A DNA stretch of 64,000 nucleotides. Origin: Lysobacterales bacterium (lineage in GTDB: Bacteria; Pseudomonadota; Gammaproteobacteria; Xanthomonadales; Xanthomonadaceae). The notes under the pieces are model-generated. The model saw nothing but the letters and a program-made list of their open reading frames with translations. It did no database searches and had not been told where the DNA came from. Made by a program: the position numbers and the translations under genes. Within the stretch, counting starts at the first letter, position 1. Each line of letters starts with the position of its first letter. Location of the stretch: NCBI GenBank assembly GCA_015655355.1, contig JAATFG010000017.1, forward strand, positions 1 through 64,000, in the 5' to 3' direction. Of this stretch, positions 50,629-59,508 are shown piece after piece.

Positions 50629-51351
50629 TCAGCGCTGCGGTTCCCAGCCCTCTTCCGGCAGATCGAACACCAGCACTTCGGCATCGGTACCGTTGCCGAC
50701 TGTCACCAGCGGCTCGGCCTGCATCATCAACGCATCGCCGGCCGACAGACGACGGCCATTGACGTCAAGCTGGCCACTCACCGCGTGCACATAGGCCAGA
50801 CGCCCCTTGCCAACCAGCAGTTCGGCCTGCTCATCGCCGTCGAACAGGCCGGCGTACATGCGCGCGTCCTGGTGGATCGTCACCGAACCTTCGGCGCCAT
50901 CCGGGCTGACCACGAGGCGCAGCTTGCCGCGCTTCTCCTCGTCGCCGTAGGTCTTCTGCTCGTAGGTCGGCTGCACGCCGAGCTTGTTCGGGATGATCCA
51001 TATCTGCAGGAAATGGGTCTGGCCTTGCTTGTCGTAATTGAATTCCGAATGCTGCACGCCGGTGCCGGCGCTCATGCGCTGCACTTCGCCGGGCACGATG
51101 CTGGCCTTGTTGCCCATCGAATCCTGGTGGCCGAGCGAACCGTTGAGCACGTAGCTGACGATTTCCATGTCACGGTGGCCGTGCGTGCCGAAGCCCTGGC
51201 CGGCGGCGACCTTGTCCTCGTTGATCACGCGCAACGGGCCGAAGTGGATGTGCTCCGGGTCGTAGTAATTGGCGAAGGAAAAGCTGTGCCACGAATCCAG
51301 CCAGCCGTGGTTGGCATGGCCGCGCTCCTTGGCGGCGCGCAAGGTGATCAT
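50629..51351 (-). CDS. Pirin family protein (YhhW-type quercetinase)
   Basis: This 240-residue bicupin has metal ligands His57, His59 (FGTHGHRDMEIV), His101 and Glu103 (VQHSEF), the same positions as E. coli YhhW, which has quercetin 2,3-dioxygenase activity in vitro. The N-terminal GHANHGWLDSWHSFSFANYY block is conserved in pirins. Physiological substrate is unknown. It is probably monocistronic, with a palindrome 116 bases upstream. Confidence 0.95.
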   Translation of the reverse strand: MITLRAAKERGHANHGWLDSWHSFSFANYYDPEHIHFGPLRVINEDKVAAGQGFGTHGHRDMEIVSYVLNGSLGHQDSMGNKASIVPGEVQRMSAGTGVQHSEFNYDKQGQTHFLQIWIIPNKLGVQPTYEQKTYGDEEKRGKLRLVVSPDGAEGSVTIHQDARMYAGLFDGDEQAELLVGKGRLAYVHAVSGQLDVNGRRLSAGDALMMQAEPLVTVGNGTDAEVLVFDLPEEGWEPQR

Positions 51352-51466
51352 CGGAACCTCCGTGGTAATGGTCGTGCTTCATCGAAGCGGGATGGCGTGC
51401 ATCTTGCGCGCATCCCCCCACGGATTTAAGCGGCCCGCGCCCCACGGACTGTTCCATTTCTATTTG

Positions 51467-51480
51467 AATGAAGATTCATT
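51467..51480. promoter_or_regulatory. Palindrome upstream of the pirin gene
   Basis: AATGAAGATTCATT is a perfect inverted repeat in an AT-rich patch; the related bases TGAAT and ATTCA recur around it. It could bind a regulator of the pirin gene. Confidence 0.45.
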
Positions 51481-51705
51481 TCAGTCATTCAACCCAAATC
51501 CGCAGCAAATCAACCAGCGGCGATCGTGTACACCGTACTGGCAGAAGCGGGTTTCCGCAGGAGTGTCTTCAGCCATGAGTGAGCACCCCTAGTGAACGAA
51601 GTAAGAGGATGACCACCGCGTTCTTGTTGGCAACGACGGAGGCTGGCCGACGCGGCCTTGCCGCTAGCCGACCGGCTACAGGCGCAACCGCTTCCGGAAA
51701 CAAGA

Positions 51706-51730
51706 AAGGCTGCCCTTGCGGGGCAGCCTT
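51706..51730 (-). terminator. Terminator downstream of the Val-type tRNA
   Basis: AAGGCTGCCC-ttgc-GGGGCAGCCTT pairs fully and is followed, in the minus direction, by TTTCTTGTTT. Confidence 0.75.
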
Positions 51731-51747
51731 GTGCATGGATCGACCGA

Positions 51748-51822
51748 TGGTGGGCGATAGTGGTTTCGAACCACTGACCCCTGCCGTTTGAAGGAAGTGC
51801 TCTACAGCTGAGCTAATCGCCC
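51748..51822 (-). tRNA. Degenerate Val-type tRNA with a CAA anticodon
   Basis: A 75-nt class I tRNA shape has a perfect acceptor (GGGCGAT/ATCGCCC), a perfect T stem (AGTGG/CCACT), discriminator A and encoded CCA. The body matches the common GGGCGATTAGCTCAGC type of tRNA-Val(CAC). However, the D loop (AGCTGTA) lacks one of the two invariant guanines, the anticodon stem has a T-C mismatch (CTTCC/GGCAG), and the anticodon reads CAA (Leu UUG) in a short-variable-loop body that cannot be tRNA-Leu. It may be a decaying gene or contain sequence errors. Confidence 0.7.
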
Positions 51823-51942
51823 ATGACGGGCATCGGTGAATCGGAGGCGCGCATTGTACGGACCGGCATGGTGAAGGTCAACGCCCGCAGCCCGCGCCAT
51901 CGTGCCGGCGACCGACGCGCAAAACGGCGGCGACCGGCGCAC

Positions 51943-53568
51943 TCACGCCGATTTCGACATGCGCAAGGCGGCGATGCGCGACGGCGGCGCGAAAGTGTCG
52001 GCGCGCGCCACGTTCCAGAAGGTCTGAAACACGATGTGCTCGGGCAATTCGCCACCCAGCAGCGCGCCCGGCTGCAACTGCGGATACAGGCCGGCCAGCG
52101 AGCGGATCTGCGTCGCCGACACGCGGCGCAGGATGTGCTCAGGCCCCAGTTCGCGCGGATGGTTCAATCCCGCCGCGCCGAGCAGGTCGCGCAGCGCTTT
52201 GAGCGTGTTGTCGTGGAAGTGCCGCACGCGCTGCGCCTTGGTCGCCACGTCGAGGTGTTTCCAGCGGCTCGGGTCTTGCGTCGCGATGCCGGTCGGGCAT
52301 TTGTCGTTGTGGCAGCTCTGCGACTGGATGCAACCGAGCGAGAACAGGAAGCCGCGCGCGATGTTGCACCAGTCGGCGCCCATCGCCAGCACGCGCGCAA
52401 CGTCGAAGCCGCTGGTGATGCGTCCGGCCGCGCCGATGCGGATCTTGTCGCGCAGGTCCAGACCGACCAGCGTGTTGTGCACCAATTGCAATGCGGGAAG
52501 CATCGGCGTGCCGATGTGGTCGATGAATTCCGCCGGCGCCGCGCCGGTGCCGCCCTCGCCGCCGTCGACGACGATGAAGTCCGGCAATACGCCGCTCTCG
52601 TGCATGGCTTTGGCGATGCCGAACCACTCCCACGGATGGCCGATCGCAAGCTTGAAACCCACCGGCTTGCCGCCGGAAAGCTCGCGCAGGCGGGTGATGA
52701 AATCGAGCAGGCCCAGCGGCGTGGAGAATTCCGAATGCTTCGACGGCGACACGCAATCCTGCCCCGCCGGCACACCGCGCGTCACCGAAATTTCCGCGGT
52801 GACTTTGGCCGCCGGCAGCACGCCGCCGTGACCGGGCTTGGCACCTTGCGAGAGCTTGATCTCGATCATCTTCACCTGCGGCGATTGCGCCTGCATGGCG
52901 AATTTCTCCGGATCGAAATGCCCGTTCTCGTCGCGGCAACCGAAATACCCCGACGCGACCTGCCAGGTCAGATCGCCGCCGTTCTCGCGGTGGTACGGCG
53001 AGATCGAGCCTTCGCCGGTGTCGTGGTAGAAATTGCCGAGCTTGGCACCGAGGTTGAGCGCGCGGACCGCGTTCGCCGACAGCGCGCCGAAGCTCATGCC
53101 GGAAATGTTGAGCACGCTGGCGTCGTACGGCTGCTTCGCGTTCTCGCCGATGACGAGGCGGAAATCCGGATCCTTGATCTCGACCGGCGCCAGCGAGTGG
53201 TTGAGCCATTCGTAGCCGACGGCGTACATGTCCTGCTGGCTGCCGAACGGCACCACGTCCATCGCATTCTTCGAGCGCTGGTACACCAGCGAACGCTGCT
53301 GGCGCGAGAACGGCACCTGGGTGGTGTCGCCTTCGATGAAGTACTGGCGCATCTCCGGGCCGACCGCTTCCAGGCCGTAGCGGAAATGCGCGAGGATCGG
53401 GTAATTGCGCCGCAGCGAGCTGGTTTTCTGCAGCATGTCGAGCGTGCCGAGCAACGCAATCGCGGCGAAAACGGCGAAACCCCACCACCACGCCGGCCAC
53501 GCCAGCGCAAGTGCGAAAGCGACGGCCACAAGAATGATGCTGGTCGCGAAAGCCAGATAGCGATACAT
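51943..53568 (-). CDS. FMN-binding glutamate-synthase-family protein
   Basis: This 541-residue protein has two N-terminal membrane segments (about 3-45) followed by a GltB-like FMN barrel. FMN and Fe-S features are visible: GFDVARVLAMGADWCNIARG, and the 3Fe-4S cysteines in LGCIQSQSCHNDKCPTGIAT. The glutaminase domain and the GltD partner of true glutamate synthase are missing. Such stand-alone proteins are common in proteobacteria, but the reaction is not established. ATG 53568 gives the normal N terminus. It is monocistronic. Confidence 0.9.
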   Translation of the reverse strand: MYRYLAFATSIILVAVAFALALAWPAWWWGFAVFAAIALLGTLDMLQKTSSLRRNYPILAHFRYGLEAVGPEMRQYFIEGDTTQVPFSRQQRSLVYQRSKNAMDVVPFGSQQDMYAVGYEWLNHSLAPVEIKDPDFRLVIGENAKQPYDASVLNISGMSFGALSANAVRALNLGAKLGNFYHDTGEGSISPYHRENGGDLTWQVASGYFGCRDENGHFDPEKFAMQAQSPQVKMIEIKLSQGAKPGHGGVLPAAKVTAEISVTRGVPAGQDCVSPSKHSEFSTPLGLLDFITRLRELSGGKPVGFKLAIGHPWEWFGIAKAMHESGVLPDFIVVDGGEGGTGAAPAEFIDHIGTPMLPALQLVHNTLVGLDLRDKIRIGAAGRITSGFDVARVLAMGADWCNIARGFLFSLGCIQSQSCHNDKCPTGIATQDPSRWKHLDVATKAQRVRHFHDNTLKALRDLLGAAGLNHPRELGPEHILRRVSATQIRSLAGLYPQLQPGALLGGELPEHIVFQTFWNVARADTFAPPSRIAALRMSKSA

Positions 53569-53672
53569 GCGTTTCCTCGGAATCAATGCGCGTATTCGGT
53601 CCGCAGCAAGGATACGCGGTTTAGGATGGGCACTGCGCTTCAACACTACCTGGACCCCACGTGCCCGCCCCG

Positions 53673-54425
53673 ATGATCGCCCTGTCGCTTTCCGCCCTGC
53701 TTGCCGTCGCCGAGAAGGCGCCGACGACTCCGCCGCCCGCGCCGCCGCTGGCACCGGCCACGCTGTCGCTGGTGTGCCAGGTCAAGGACTGGGCACCGCC
53801 GGTGTTCGCGCCAGGCTCCGACGCCGCGCGCGCCAGCCTCAACGACGCCGACCGCAAGTTCGCCGACGATTTCGAGCAGAGCCTCAGCAACAAGAGCGCC
53901 GAACGCGACGACGGCAACCTCAGCGCGGCCGACTTCGACCGCTTCGCCGACCGCGCCCTGCGCGACGCGGTGAAGCAACGCGCCGACCTGCGCCCGGTCC
54001 TGTCCTCGATCGCGCTGCATTATTCGCACAACGTCGGCATCGACTACCTGCTCGAACGCGACAACGAACGGGCGCTGGCCCAGCACGATGCGTCCACCCA
54101 GGCCAAGCCCTATCTCAACCATTACGTGCAACTGCACCTGGCCAACAACGAAGTGACCTGGCAGGAAACCATGCAGCGCCTCGCCGACAAGGCCATGCTC
54201 AACGTGCCCGACCCGCGCACCGGACTGACCCCGACGCTGAGCTTCGACGAAGGCCGCCTCGTCTTCACCCTGCAGCCCAAGGCCGAGGACACGCTGTCGC
54301 AGAAGACCGTCGCCACCATCGACCGCTTTTCGGGCGAACTGCTGCTGGAAAAGAGCAACAGCGCCGGACGCCTGCTGTTCTCGCTCAGCGGCATCTGCAG
54401 CACGCAGGACGCAGCGAAGTTCTGA
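53673..54425 (+). CDS. Exported protein of unknown function
   Basis: This 250-residue protein has a weak signal-like start (MIALSLSALLAVAEKAPTTP), a Pro-rich linker, and an acidic, mostly helical domain with two Cys (LVCQVKDW and GICSTQD). ATG 53673 was chosen over a GTG four codons upstream; neither has a clear ribosome-binding site. Residues about 185-230 (TLSFDEGRLVFTLQPKAEDT, then TVATIDRFSGELLLEKS) look like a two-strand beta unit. I do not recognise a family. It is divergent from the GltB-like gene. Confidence 0.65.
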   Translation: MIALSLSALLAVAEKAPTTPPPAPPLAPATLSLVCQVKDWAPPVFAPGSDAARASLNDADRKFADDFEQSLSNKSAERDDGNLSAADFDRFADRALRDAVKQRADLRPVLSSIALHYSHNVGIDYLLERDNERALAQHDASTQAKPYLNHYVQLHLANNEVTWQETMQRLADKAMLNVPDPRTGLTPTLSFDEGRLVFTLQPKAEDTLSQKTVATIDRFSGELLLEKSNSAGRLLFSLSGICSTQDAAKF

Positions 54426-54623
54426 GCTTCGCCACGCCCGTCGGCACGCCGTGCCGTGGCACGTTCCGTCCACCGGTAACGCCCGGAATCCAGCGCACGG
54501 ACCTCCGCCGGAATTCCCGTCTTCGGCATGCTGCCTTATACGGAATATCGCATGTATTGATTATCAAGCATAACTTCCTTGATATATTTCCGGTCCGCAT
54601 AGTGCCCGCACCCCACTTTCAGG
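54426..54623 (+). promoter_or_regulatory. AT-rich control region before the organosulfur run
   Basis: The last 80 bases are markedly AT-rich, with TTGATTATCAA (54557-54567), a perfect short palindrome, and a second TTGATATAT at 54579. These are plausible operator and promoter elements for the receptor gene. No consensus site of a known regulator could be named. Confidence 0.45.
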
Positions 54624-56831
54624 ATGCGATGCACGATGAGGCGCCGGCCCCCAACTCCTTCAACGCAGGCATTGCGTTCCGGAATGCCGAGGAAACGGTT
54701 GGTTGCCGCCTGTGCGCTCGCCTGCACGGCCGCGCTGGCCAGCAATGCCCGCGCCGGCGACGTCCCGGCAACGGATGACCCCGGCAAGGACAGGGCCGTC
54801 GTGCTCGACACGGTCACCATCACCGCGGAGAAGCGCGAAACCGCGCTGCGCGATACCCCGCTGGCCGTGTCCGCGATCAGCCCCGACGCCATCCAGCGCA
54901 AGGGCACCACCACCCTGCGCGAACTGACCGGCGACGTGCCCGGCCTGTCCGCGCCTGGCTCGATCACCAACATGCAATCGCTGTACATCCGCGGCATCGG
55001 CACCGCCGATCCGGGCTTCTACCCGGCCGTCGCGGTGTACGTGGACGACGTGTACCTGCCGCGCCCGTTCGGCGTCGGCACCTTCATCCTGCCGGACCTG
55101 GAACGCATCGAAGTGCTGCGCGGCCCGCAAGGCACGCTGTACGGACAGAACAGCAGCGCCGGCGCGGTGCGCTTCATCTCCCGCGACCCGGACGACACCC
55201 CAGCCGCGGACGTGGCGCTGGGCGTCGGCAACGACGGCTACCGCGAAGGCAGCGTCTATCTGTCCACGCCAATCAAGCCGCAGGTGCTGTCGGTCGGTCT
55301 GGCCGTCGCCAGCGAACGCACCGACGGCTACACCTACAACGCGAACCTGGACAAGGAAGTCGATGCGGTCGACCTGCAGCAGGCGCGCCTGAAATTCAAG
55401 CTCACGCCGGCCGAAGGCACCTCGGCAACCTTGTCGCTGGACTACACCCGCGACCGTTCCGACAACGCCTTGTACATCCCGGTCGGCTACCCCGGCGCGA
55501 ACCCGCGCACCACCTTCGCCGACGTCGATACGCAACTGGGCCGCATCGACAAGGGCGTGACCCTGCACGTCGACCAGGACCTCGGCGAACACCTGAGCTT
55601 CAAGTCGATCAGCGGCTACCGCAAGTTCGACGACAACCCCTCGCCATGGGATCAGGACGGCACCCCGAACCCGGCCAACGAATGGGTGCAATACATCGAC
55701 CAGAACCAGTTCTCGCAGGAATTCCAGCTCAACGGCGACTACGACCGCTTCGATTTCACCACCGGCGCGGTGTATTTCCGCGAACAGCTGGCATTCGATC
55801 GCCTGACCGGCTTGAACGGCAATTTCTCGGAACTGCTCAGCCACCTGCACTCCGAAAGCGAAGCCATCTACGGGCAGGCGGAATGGAAGGCCACCGACGC
55901 GCTCGGCTTCGTCGCCGGCGGCCGCTTCAGCCGCGACCGGCAGGAATTCGCCAACGATTCGTTCCGCGACACCCCCGACGGCACGCGTACCTCGCAGGTG
56001 TATTCGGTCGCCGGGCTGGAGCACGAGTGGAACGCGTTCACCCCGAAGATCGGCGTGAACTACCGCTGGCCCAATGGCGTGCTCAACTACTTCACCGTAA
56101 CCCGCGGTGACAAGCTCGGCGGCTACAACCGCGCCGCATCGACCGCGCAGATCGCCGACTTGCCGGTCGGCCCGGAGAAAGTCACCGCATACGAGTTGGG
56201 CAGCAAGCAAACCCATCTCGACGGCCGCGCCGAAACCAGCGTCGCGCTGTTCTACAACGATTTCCGCGACTACCAGGCGCAGGTGACCAACCCCACCGTC
56301 AACGGCGATTACATCACCGGCTCGGTGCTGGTGAACGCGGCCAAGGCGCGCACCTACGGCGCCGAATTCGAGGGCACGATCCGCTTCAGCGAAGACTGGG
56401 ACCTGAAAGGTTCCGCGGCCTGGCTGAAAACCAAGTTCACCGATTTCCAGAACCCGACTGGCGCCCTCAACAGCGACTACACCGGCAACGAATTGCCCAA
56501 TGCCCCGGAATGGACGCTCGGCCTGAGCAGCAACTACCGCCTGCCGCTGTCCCTTCCCGGCGAAACCTCCATCGACGCGTATGCGCGCTACATCGACGCG
56601 CAGTTCTCCGACATCGGCAACACCGAAAACACCCGCGTCGGCGCGCAAACCTACGTCGGTGCCGGCATCGATTACCGCACCGCCGACAACCGCTGGGACA
56701 TTTCGCTGAAGGCCAACAACCTGCTCAACAAGACCTACGCGGTCAACCTGAAATACCAGGCCGGCGTCAGCAACCAGGCCGCCTACAGCCCGCCGCGCCA
56801 GATCGTGTTCGGCGTGCGCTACACCTACTGA
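54624..56831 (+). CDS. TonB-dependent outer-membrane receptor
   Basis: This protein of up to 735 residues has a signal peptide (MPRKRLVAACALACTAALAS from an internal ATG 54684; ATG 54624 gives a longer leader). A TonB-box-like VVLDTVTITAEKRET follows, then the plug domain (SLYIRGIGTADPGFYPAVAV, then ERIEVLRGPQGTLYGQNSSA) and a beta-barrel ending in an aromatic Tyr after IVFGVRYTY. Receptors of this kind import large or scarce solutes using TonB energy. Placement before a sulfonate-type ABC importer suggests an organosulfur ligand. It begins a plus-strand run with short gaps. Confidence 0.92.
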   Translation: MRCTMRRRPPTPSTQALRSGMPRKRLVAACALACTAALASNARAGDVPATDDPGKDRAVVLDTVTITAEKRETALRDTPLAVSAISPDAIQRKGTTTLRELTGDVPGLSAPGSITNMQSLYIRGIGTADPGFYPAVAVYVDDVYLPRPFGVGTFILPDLERIEVLRGPQGTLYGQNSSAGAVRFISRDPDDTPAADVALGVGNDGYREGSVYLSTPIKPQVLSVGLAVASERTDGYTYNANLDKEVDAVDLQQARLKFKLTPAEGTSATLSLDYTRDRSDNALYIPVGYPGANPRTTFADVDTQLGRIDKGVTLHVDQDLGEHLSFKSISGYRKFDDNPSPWDQDGTPNPANEWVQYIDQNQFSQEFQLNGDYDRFDFTTGAVYFREQLAFDRLTGLNGNFSELLSHLHSESEAIYGQAEWKATDALGFVAGGRFSRDRQEFANDSFRDTPDGTRTSQVYSVAGLEHEWNAFTPKIGVNYRWPNGVLNYFTVTRGDKLGGYNRAASTAQIADLPVGPEKVTAYELGSKQTHLDGRAETSVALFYNDFRDYQAQVTNPTVNGDYITGSVLVNAAKARTYGAEFEGTIRFSEDWDLKGSAAWLKTKFTDFQNPTGALNSDYTGNELPNAPEWTLGLSSNYRLPLSLPGETSIDAYARYIDAQFSDIGNTENTRVGAQTYVGAGIDYRTADNRWDISLKANNLLNKTYAVNLKYQAGVSNQAAYSPPRQIVFGVRYTY

Positions 56832-56844
56832 CGCGGAACCGACG

Positions 56845-57888
56845 ATGCGCCTTCTTCCCCGCCCCGACCGTTCGTTCTCCGCCGCGCTTCGCATCGCTGC
56901 CCTTGCCTTGCTCGCACTGCTGGCCGGTTGCGGCGCGCCGCCCACCGCCAACACGAGCGACGCGGCATTGCCGGAACTCTCGATCACCGTGTTCGCCGCG
57001 CCTTCGCAGAGCCTGTGGATACCGACGCTGATCCAGGCGCTGCAATTGGACCGCAAACACGGCTTCCAATTGAAGGTGACGCCCAAGCCGGGCCCCGTCG
57101 CGTACACCGATTTCGCCAGCGGCAACGACCAGGTCTGCTATTGCGCCGCGCCGGCGGCGGTCGCGCGCTTCGTCGAACAAGGCTCGGACATCGCGCTGCT
57201 GTGGAACGTGTTCGACCTGAACTACTACGTGGTTTCGCACGATGTGGCCATCGCCTCGCCGCGCGACCTGGTCGGCCGCCGCCTCGCTGCCGACACCGGC
57301 ACCGGGCAATGGGCGATCGCGGCGTGGATGCTGGAACAGGATGGCCTCGATCTGTCCAAGGTCGAGCTGCACTCGATCTCCAACCCGACCGCGCAACTGG
57401 CCGAGCTGTCGCTGGGCCGGGTCGATGCCGTGGTCGAAGGCATGATCGACGTCGCCACGCTGCAAACCTCGGAACAAGGCCAGGGCCTGCACGTGATCGC
57501 GCTCGACCCGAAGGCGGCGCTGGCGAAGCATCAGGCCGGATCGAGCGTGCCCAGCATCGCCTTCGGCGTGTGGCGGCCGTGGCTGGATCAACCCGGCCAT
57601 CGCGAACTGGCGCAGCAGTTCTATCAGGCCAATCTCGACGCGGTCGCGTGGCTGCGCGCCCATCCGGCGCAGGCCGCGAAGATCGTCGCCGAACGCACCG
57701 GCATGTCCGCCACGGCGCTGCAGCAGTTGTTCGAGCACAACCCGGAAATGATCGACGTGCATCCGATCGGCAACGACCACGGCGCGATCGCGCTGCTGAC
57801 CCAGGACCTGCTGCCGAAGGCCGGCCTGCTGGAACGTCCCCTCACCGATGCGGAGCTTGGCCGTTATGTCTCGAACTTCGCTCCTTGA
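56845..57888 (+). CDS. ABC transporter substrate-binding lipoprotein, SsuA/AtsR type
   Basis: This 347-residue protein has a lipobox LLAGC (Cys29) and an NMT1/SsuA-like binding fold (LSITVFAAPSQSLWIPTLIQ, then FASGNDQVCYCAAPAAVARF). Relatives bind taurine, alkanesulfonates, sulfate esters, nitrate or thiamine precursors. The TauD-type enzyme and sulfurtransferase in the same run favour an organosulfur ligand. It follows the receptor gene by 13 bases and overlaps the permease gene by 23. Confidence 0.9.
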   Translation: MRLLPRPDRSFSAALRIAALALLALLAGCGAPPTANTSDAALPELSITVFAAPSQSLWIPTLIQALQLDRKHGFQLKVTPKPGPVAYTDFASGNDQVCYCAAPAAVARFVEQGSDIALLWNVFDLNYYVVSHDVAIASPRDLVGRRLAADTGTGQWAIAAWMLEQDGLDLSKVELHSISNPTAQLAELSLGRVDAVVEGMIDVATLQTSEQGQGLHVIALDPKAALAKHQAGSSVPSIAFGVWRPWLDQPGHRELAQQFYQANLDAVAWLRAHPAQAAKIVAERTGMSATALQQLFEHNPEMIDVHPIGNDHGAIALLTQDLLPKAGLLERPLTDAELGRYVSNFAP

Positions 57889-58684
57889 TTCGCCGGTGAA
57901 CGCGGACGTGCCTGCGCGCGCAAACGCACCGCGGCGCTGGCCGGCGAACTTGAACTGGGAAGGCGTGGCCGTGTTCGCCGCGATTTTGCTGGCGTGGCAG
58001 TTCGCTTCGCTGCGGCTGCCACCGTTCCTGTTCCCGTCCTTCGCGAAAATCGGCCAGGCGCTGCTCGAAGTGCTGACCACGCCGGACACCCTGCTGTCGA
58101 TCGCGCAGACTTGGCTGCGCATCCTGCTCGCCTTGGCGGCGAGCTTCGCGCTGGCGCTTGTACTGGGCATCGTCGCCGGCTTCCAGCGCCGCGTCGACCG
58201 CAGCCTGTTGCCGCTGGTGCAATTCCTGCAAGGCGTCCCGGCGGTGTGCTGGGTGATCTTCGCGGTGATCTGGTTCAAGAACGTGGAGCTGCGCATCGCC
58301 TTCGTCGTCGTCATCAGCACCTTCGCCGGCTTCTACTACCAGATCCGCGAAGGCGTGCGCGCGGTGCCGCCGGAACTGACCGACATGGTCCGCGCGCTGC
58401 GCCCGAGCCGCCTGCAATTGATCCGCAAGCTGATCCTGCCGTCGCTGGCGCCGGCGATGTTGACCGCGTGGCGCAGCGAAATCGGCGCCGGCACCAAGAT
58501 CACGATCATGGCCGAACTGCTCGGCGGCATCAGCGGCGTCGGCTATCGCCTGCGGCTGGCGCAGGAATTGTTCCGCATGGATCAGGCGATCGCGTGGTCG
58601 GTGGTGTTGATCGCGTTCGTGTTGATCGGCAATGCCGTGCTCGGCCAACTCGACCGCCGCCTGCTGCGCTGGCGCCAGCGCTGA
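57866..58684 (+). CDS. ABC transporter permease, SsuC/AtsB type
   Basis: This 272-residue inner-membrane protein has about six membrane segments and the permease signature EAA-like loop (EGVRAVPPELTDMVRALRPS, then LILPSLAPAMLTAWRSEIGA). It is the channel of the importer. ATG 57866 gives the N terminus MSRTSLL; six codons upstream are also open. It overlaps the binding-protein gene and is followed by the ATPase after 26 bases. Confidence 0.92.
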   Translation: MSRTSLLDSPVNADVPARANAPRRWPANLNWEGVAVFAAILLAWQFASLRLPPFLFPSFAKIGQALLEVLTTPDTLLSIAQTWLRILLALAASFALALVLGIVAGFQRRVDRSLLPLVQFLQGVPAVCWVIFAVIWFKNVELRIAFVVVISTFAGFYYQIREGVRAVPPELTDMVRALRPSRLQLIRKLILPSLAPAMLTAWRSEIGAGTKITIMAELLGGISGVGYRLRLAQELFRMDQAIAWSVVLIAFVLIGNAVLGQLDRRLLRWRQR

Positions 58685-58710
58685 AACACGCGAAAAAACG
58701 GAGACACGCG

Positions 58711-59508
58711 ATGAGCCATCCGACGACTTCTTCCAACCACAACGCCATCCGCTTCGACGCGGTGCGCAAGCTGTACGAACGCGACGGCAAGCGCACGCTG
58801 GCCATCGACAATCTCAGCTTCGATATCGCGCGCGGCGAATATGTCTGCATCGTCGGCCGCACCGGCTGCGGCAAATCGACCACGGTCAACCTGCTGCTGG
58901 GCCTGTCTGCGGCCAGCAGCGGACGCGTGTCCGTGCTCGGTCACGATCCGCACCGCGACTTCGACGCGCTGCGCGGACGCATCGCCTGCATCTTCCAGGG
59001 CGACCGCCTGCTGCCGTGGCGCAGCGCGCTGGACAACGTGCGCCTGCCGCTGGAAGTGCTCGGCATCGACGAAGCCGCGCTGCGGATTTCGCCACGGCAA
59101 TGGTTGGCGCGCGTCGGCCTCGGCGATTTCGTGCACGCACTGCCGCACGAACTGTCCGGTGGCATGCGCCAACGCGTGGCGATGGCGCGGGCGCTGGTCG
59201 CCAACCCGGAGATCGTGCTGGCCGACGAATCCTTCGGTCATCTCGACGAAGTCACCGCGCAGAAACTGAAAACCGATTTCCGCCAGTTGGCGCGCGATAC
59301 CGGCAAGACCATCGTGCACATCACCCATTCGATCGACGAAGCCATCCAGCAGGCCGACCGCATCCTCGTGCTCGGCGCGCAAGGGCGGCTGTCCGCCAGC
59401 TTCCATCCTGCCGACGAGGCCGGTGGCAACGTCGAACAATTGCGCGAACGCATCTATCGGCAGATCGAATCTTCCGCTGGCGCACTGCCGGTCACGCAGG
59501 CCGCCTGA
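58711..59508 (+). CDS. ABC transporter ATPase, SsuB/AtsC type
   Basis: This 265-residue ATPase has Walker A GRTGCGKSTT (about 53-62), Q-loop FQGDRLLPW, signature LSGGMRQRVAMARAL, Walker B IVLADESFGHLD and the switch His in HITHSIDEA. It energises the importer with the two preceding genes. It ends with TGATG, overlapping the MFS gene start. Confidence 0.95.
   Translation: MSHPTTSSNHNAIRFDAVRKLYERDGKRTLAIDNLSFDIARGEYVCIVGRTGCGKSTTVNLLLGLSAASSGRVSVLGHDPHRDFDALRGRIACIFQGDRLLPWRSALDNVRLPLEVLGIDEAALRISPRQWLARVGLGDFVHALPHELSGGMRQRVAMARALVANPEIVLADESFGHLDEVTAQKLKTDFRQLARDTGKTIVHITHSIDEAIQQADRILVLGAQGRLSASFHPADEAGGNVEQLRERIYRQIESSAGALPVTQAA

Larger units (their letters stand above)
51352..51747. other. 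396-base intergenic stretch without a gene
   Basis: No convincing coding frame is present. It holds the pirin upstream palindrome (51467-51480) and a terminator stem (51706-51730) serving the tRNA-like gene. The frame 51579-51791 on the plus strand is an artefact of the tRNA antisense. The middle part (51490-51700) shows nothing recognisable. Confidence 0.7.

Noticed and set aside
51579..51791. A 70-codon plus-strand frame ending ...GDSGFEPLTPAV
   Set aside because: Its C-terminal half is the antisense of the tRNA at 51748-51822, a well-known false-gene pattern; no ribosome-binding site.
54660..57125. An 821-codon minus-strand frame opposite the TonB-dependent receptor
   Set aside because: Antisense shadow; the receptor has all family features on the plus strand.
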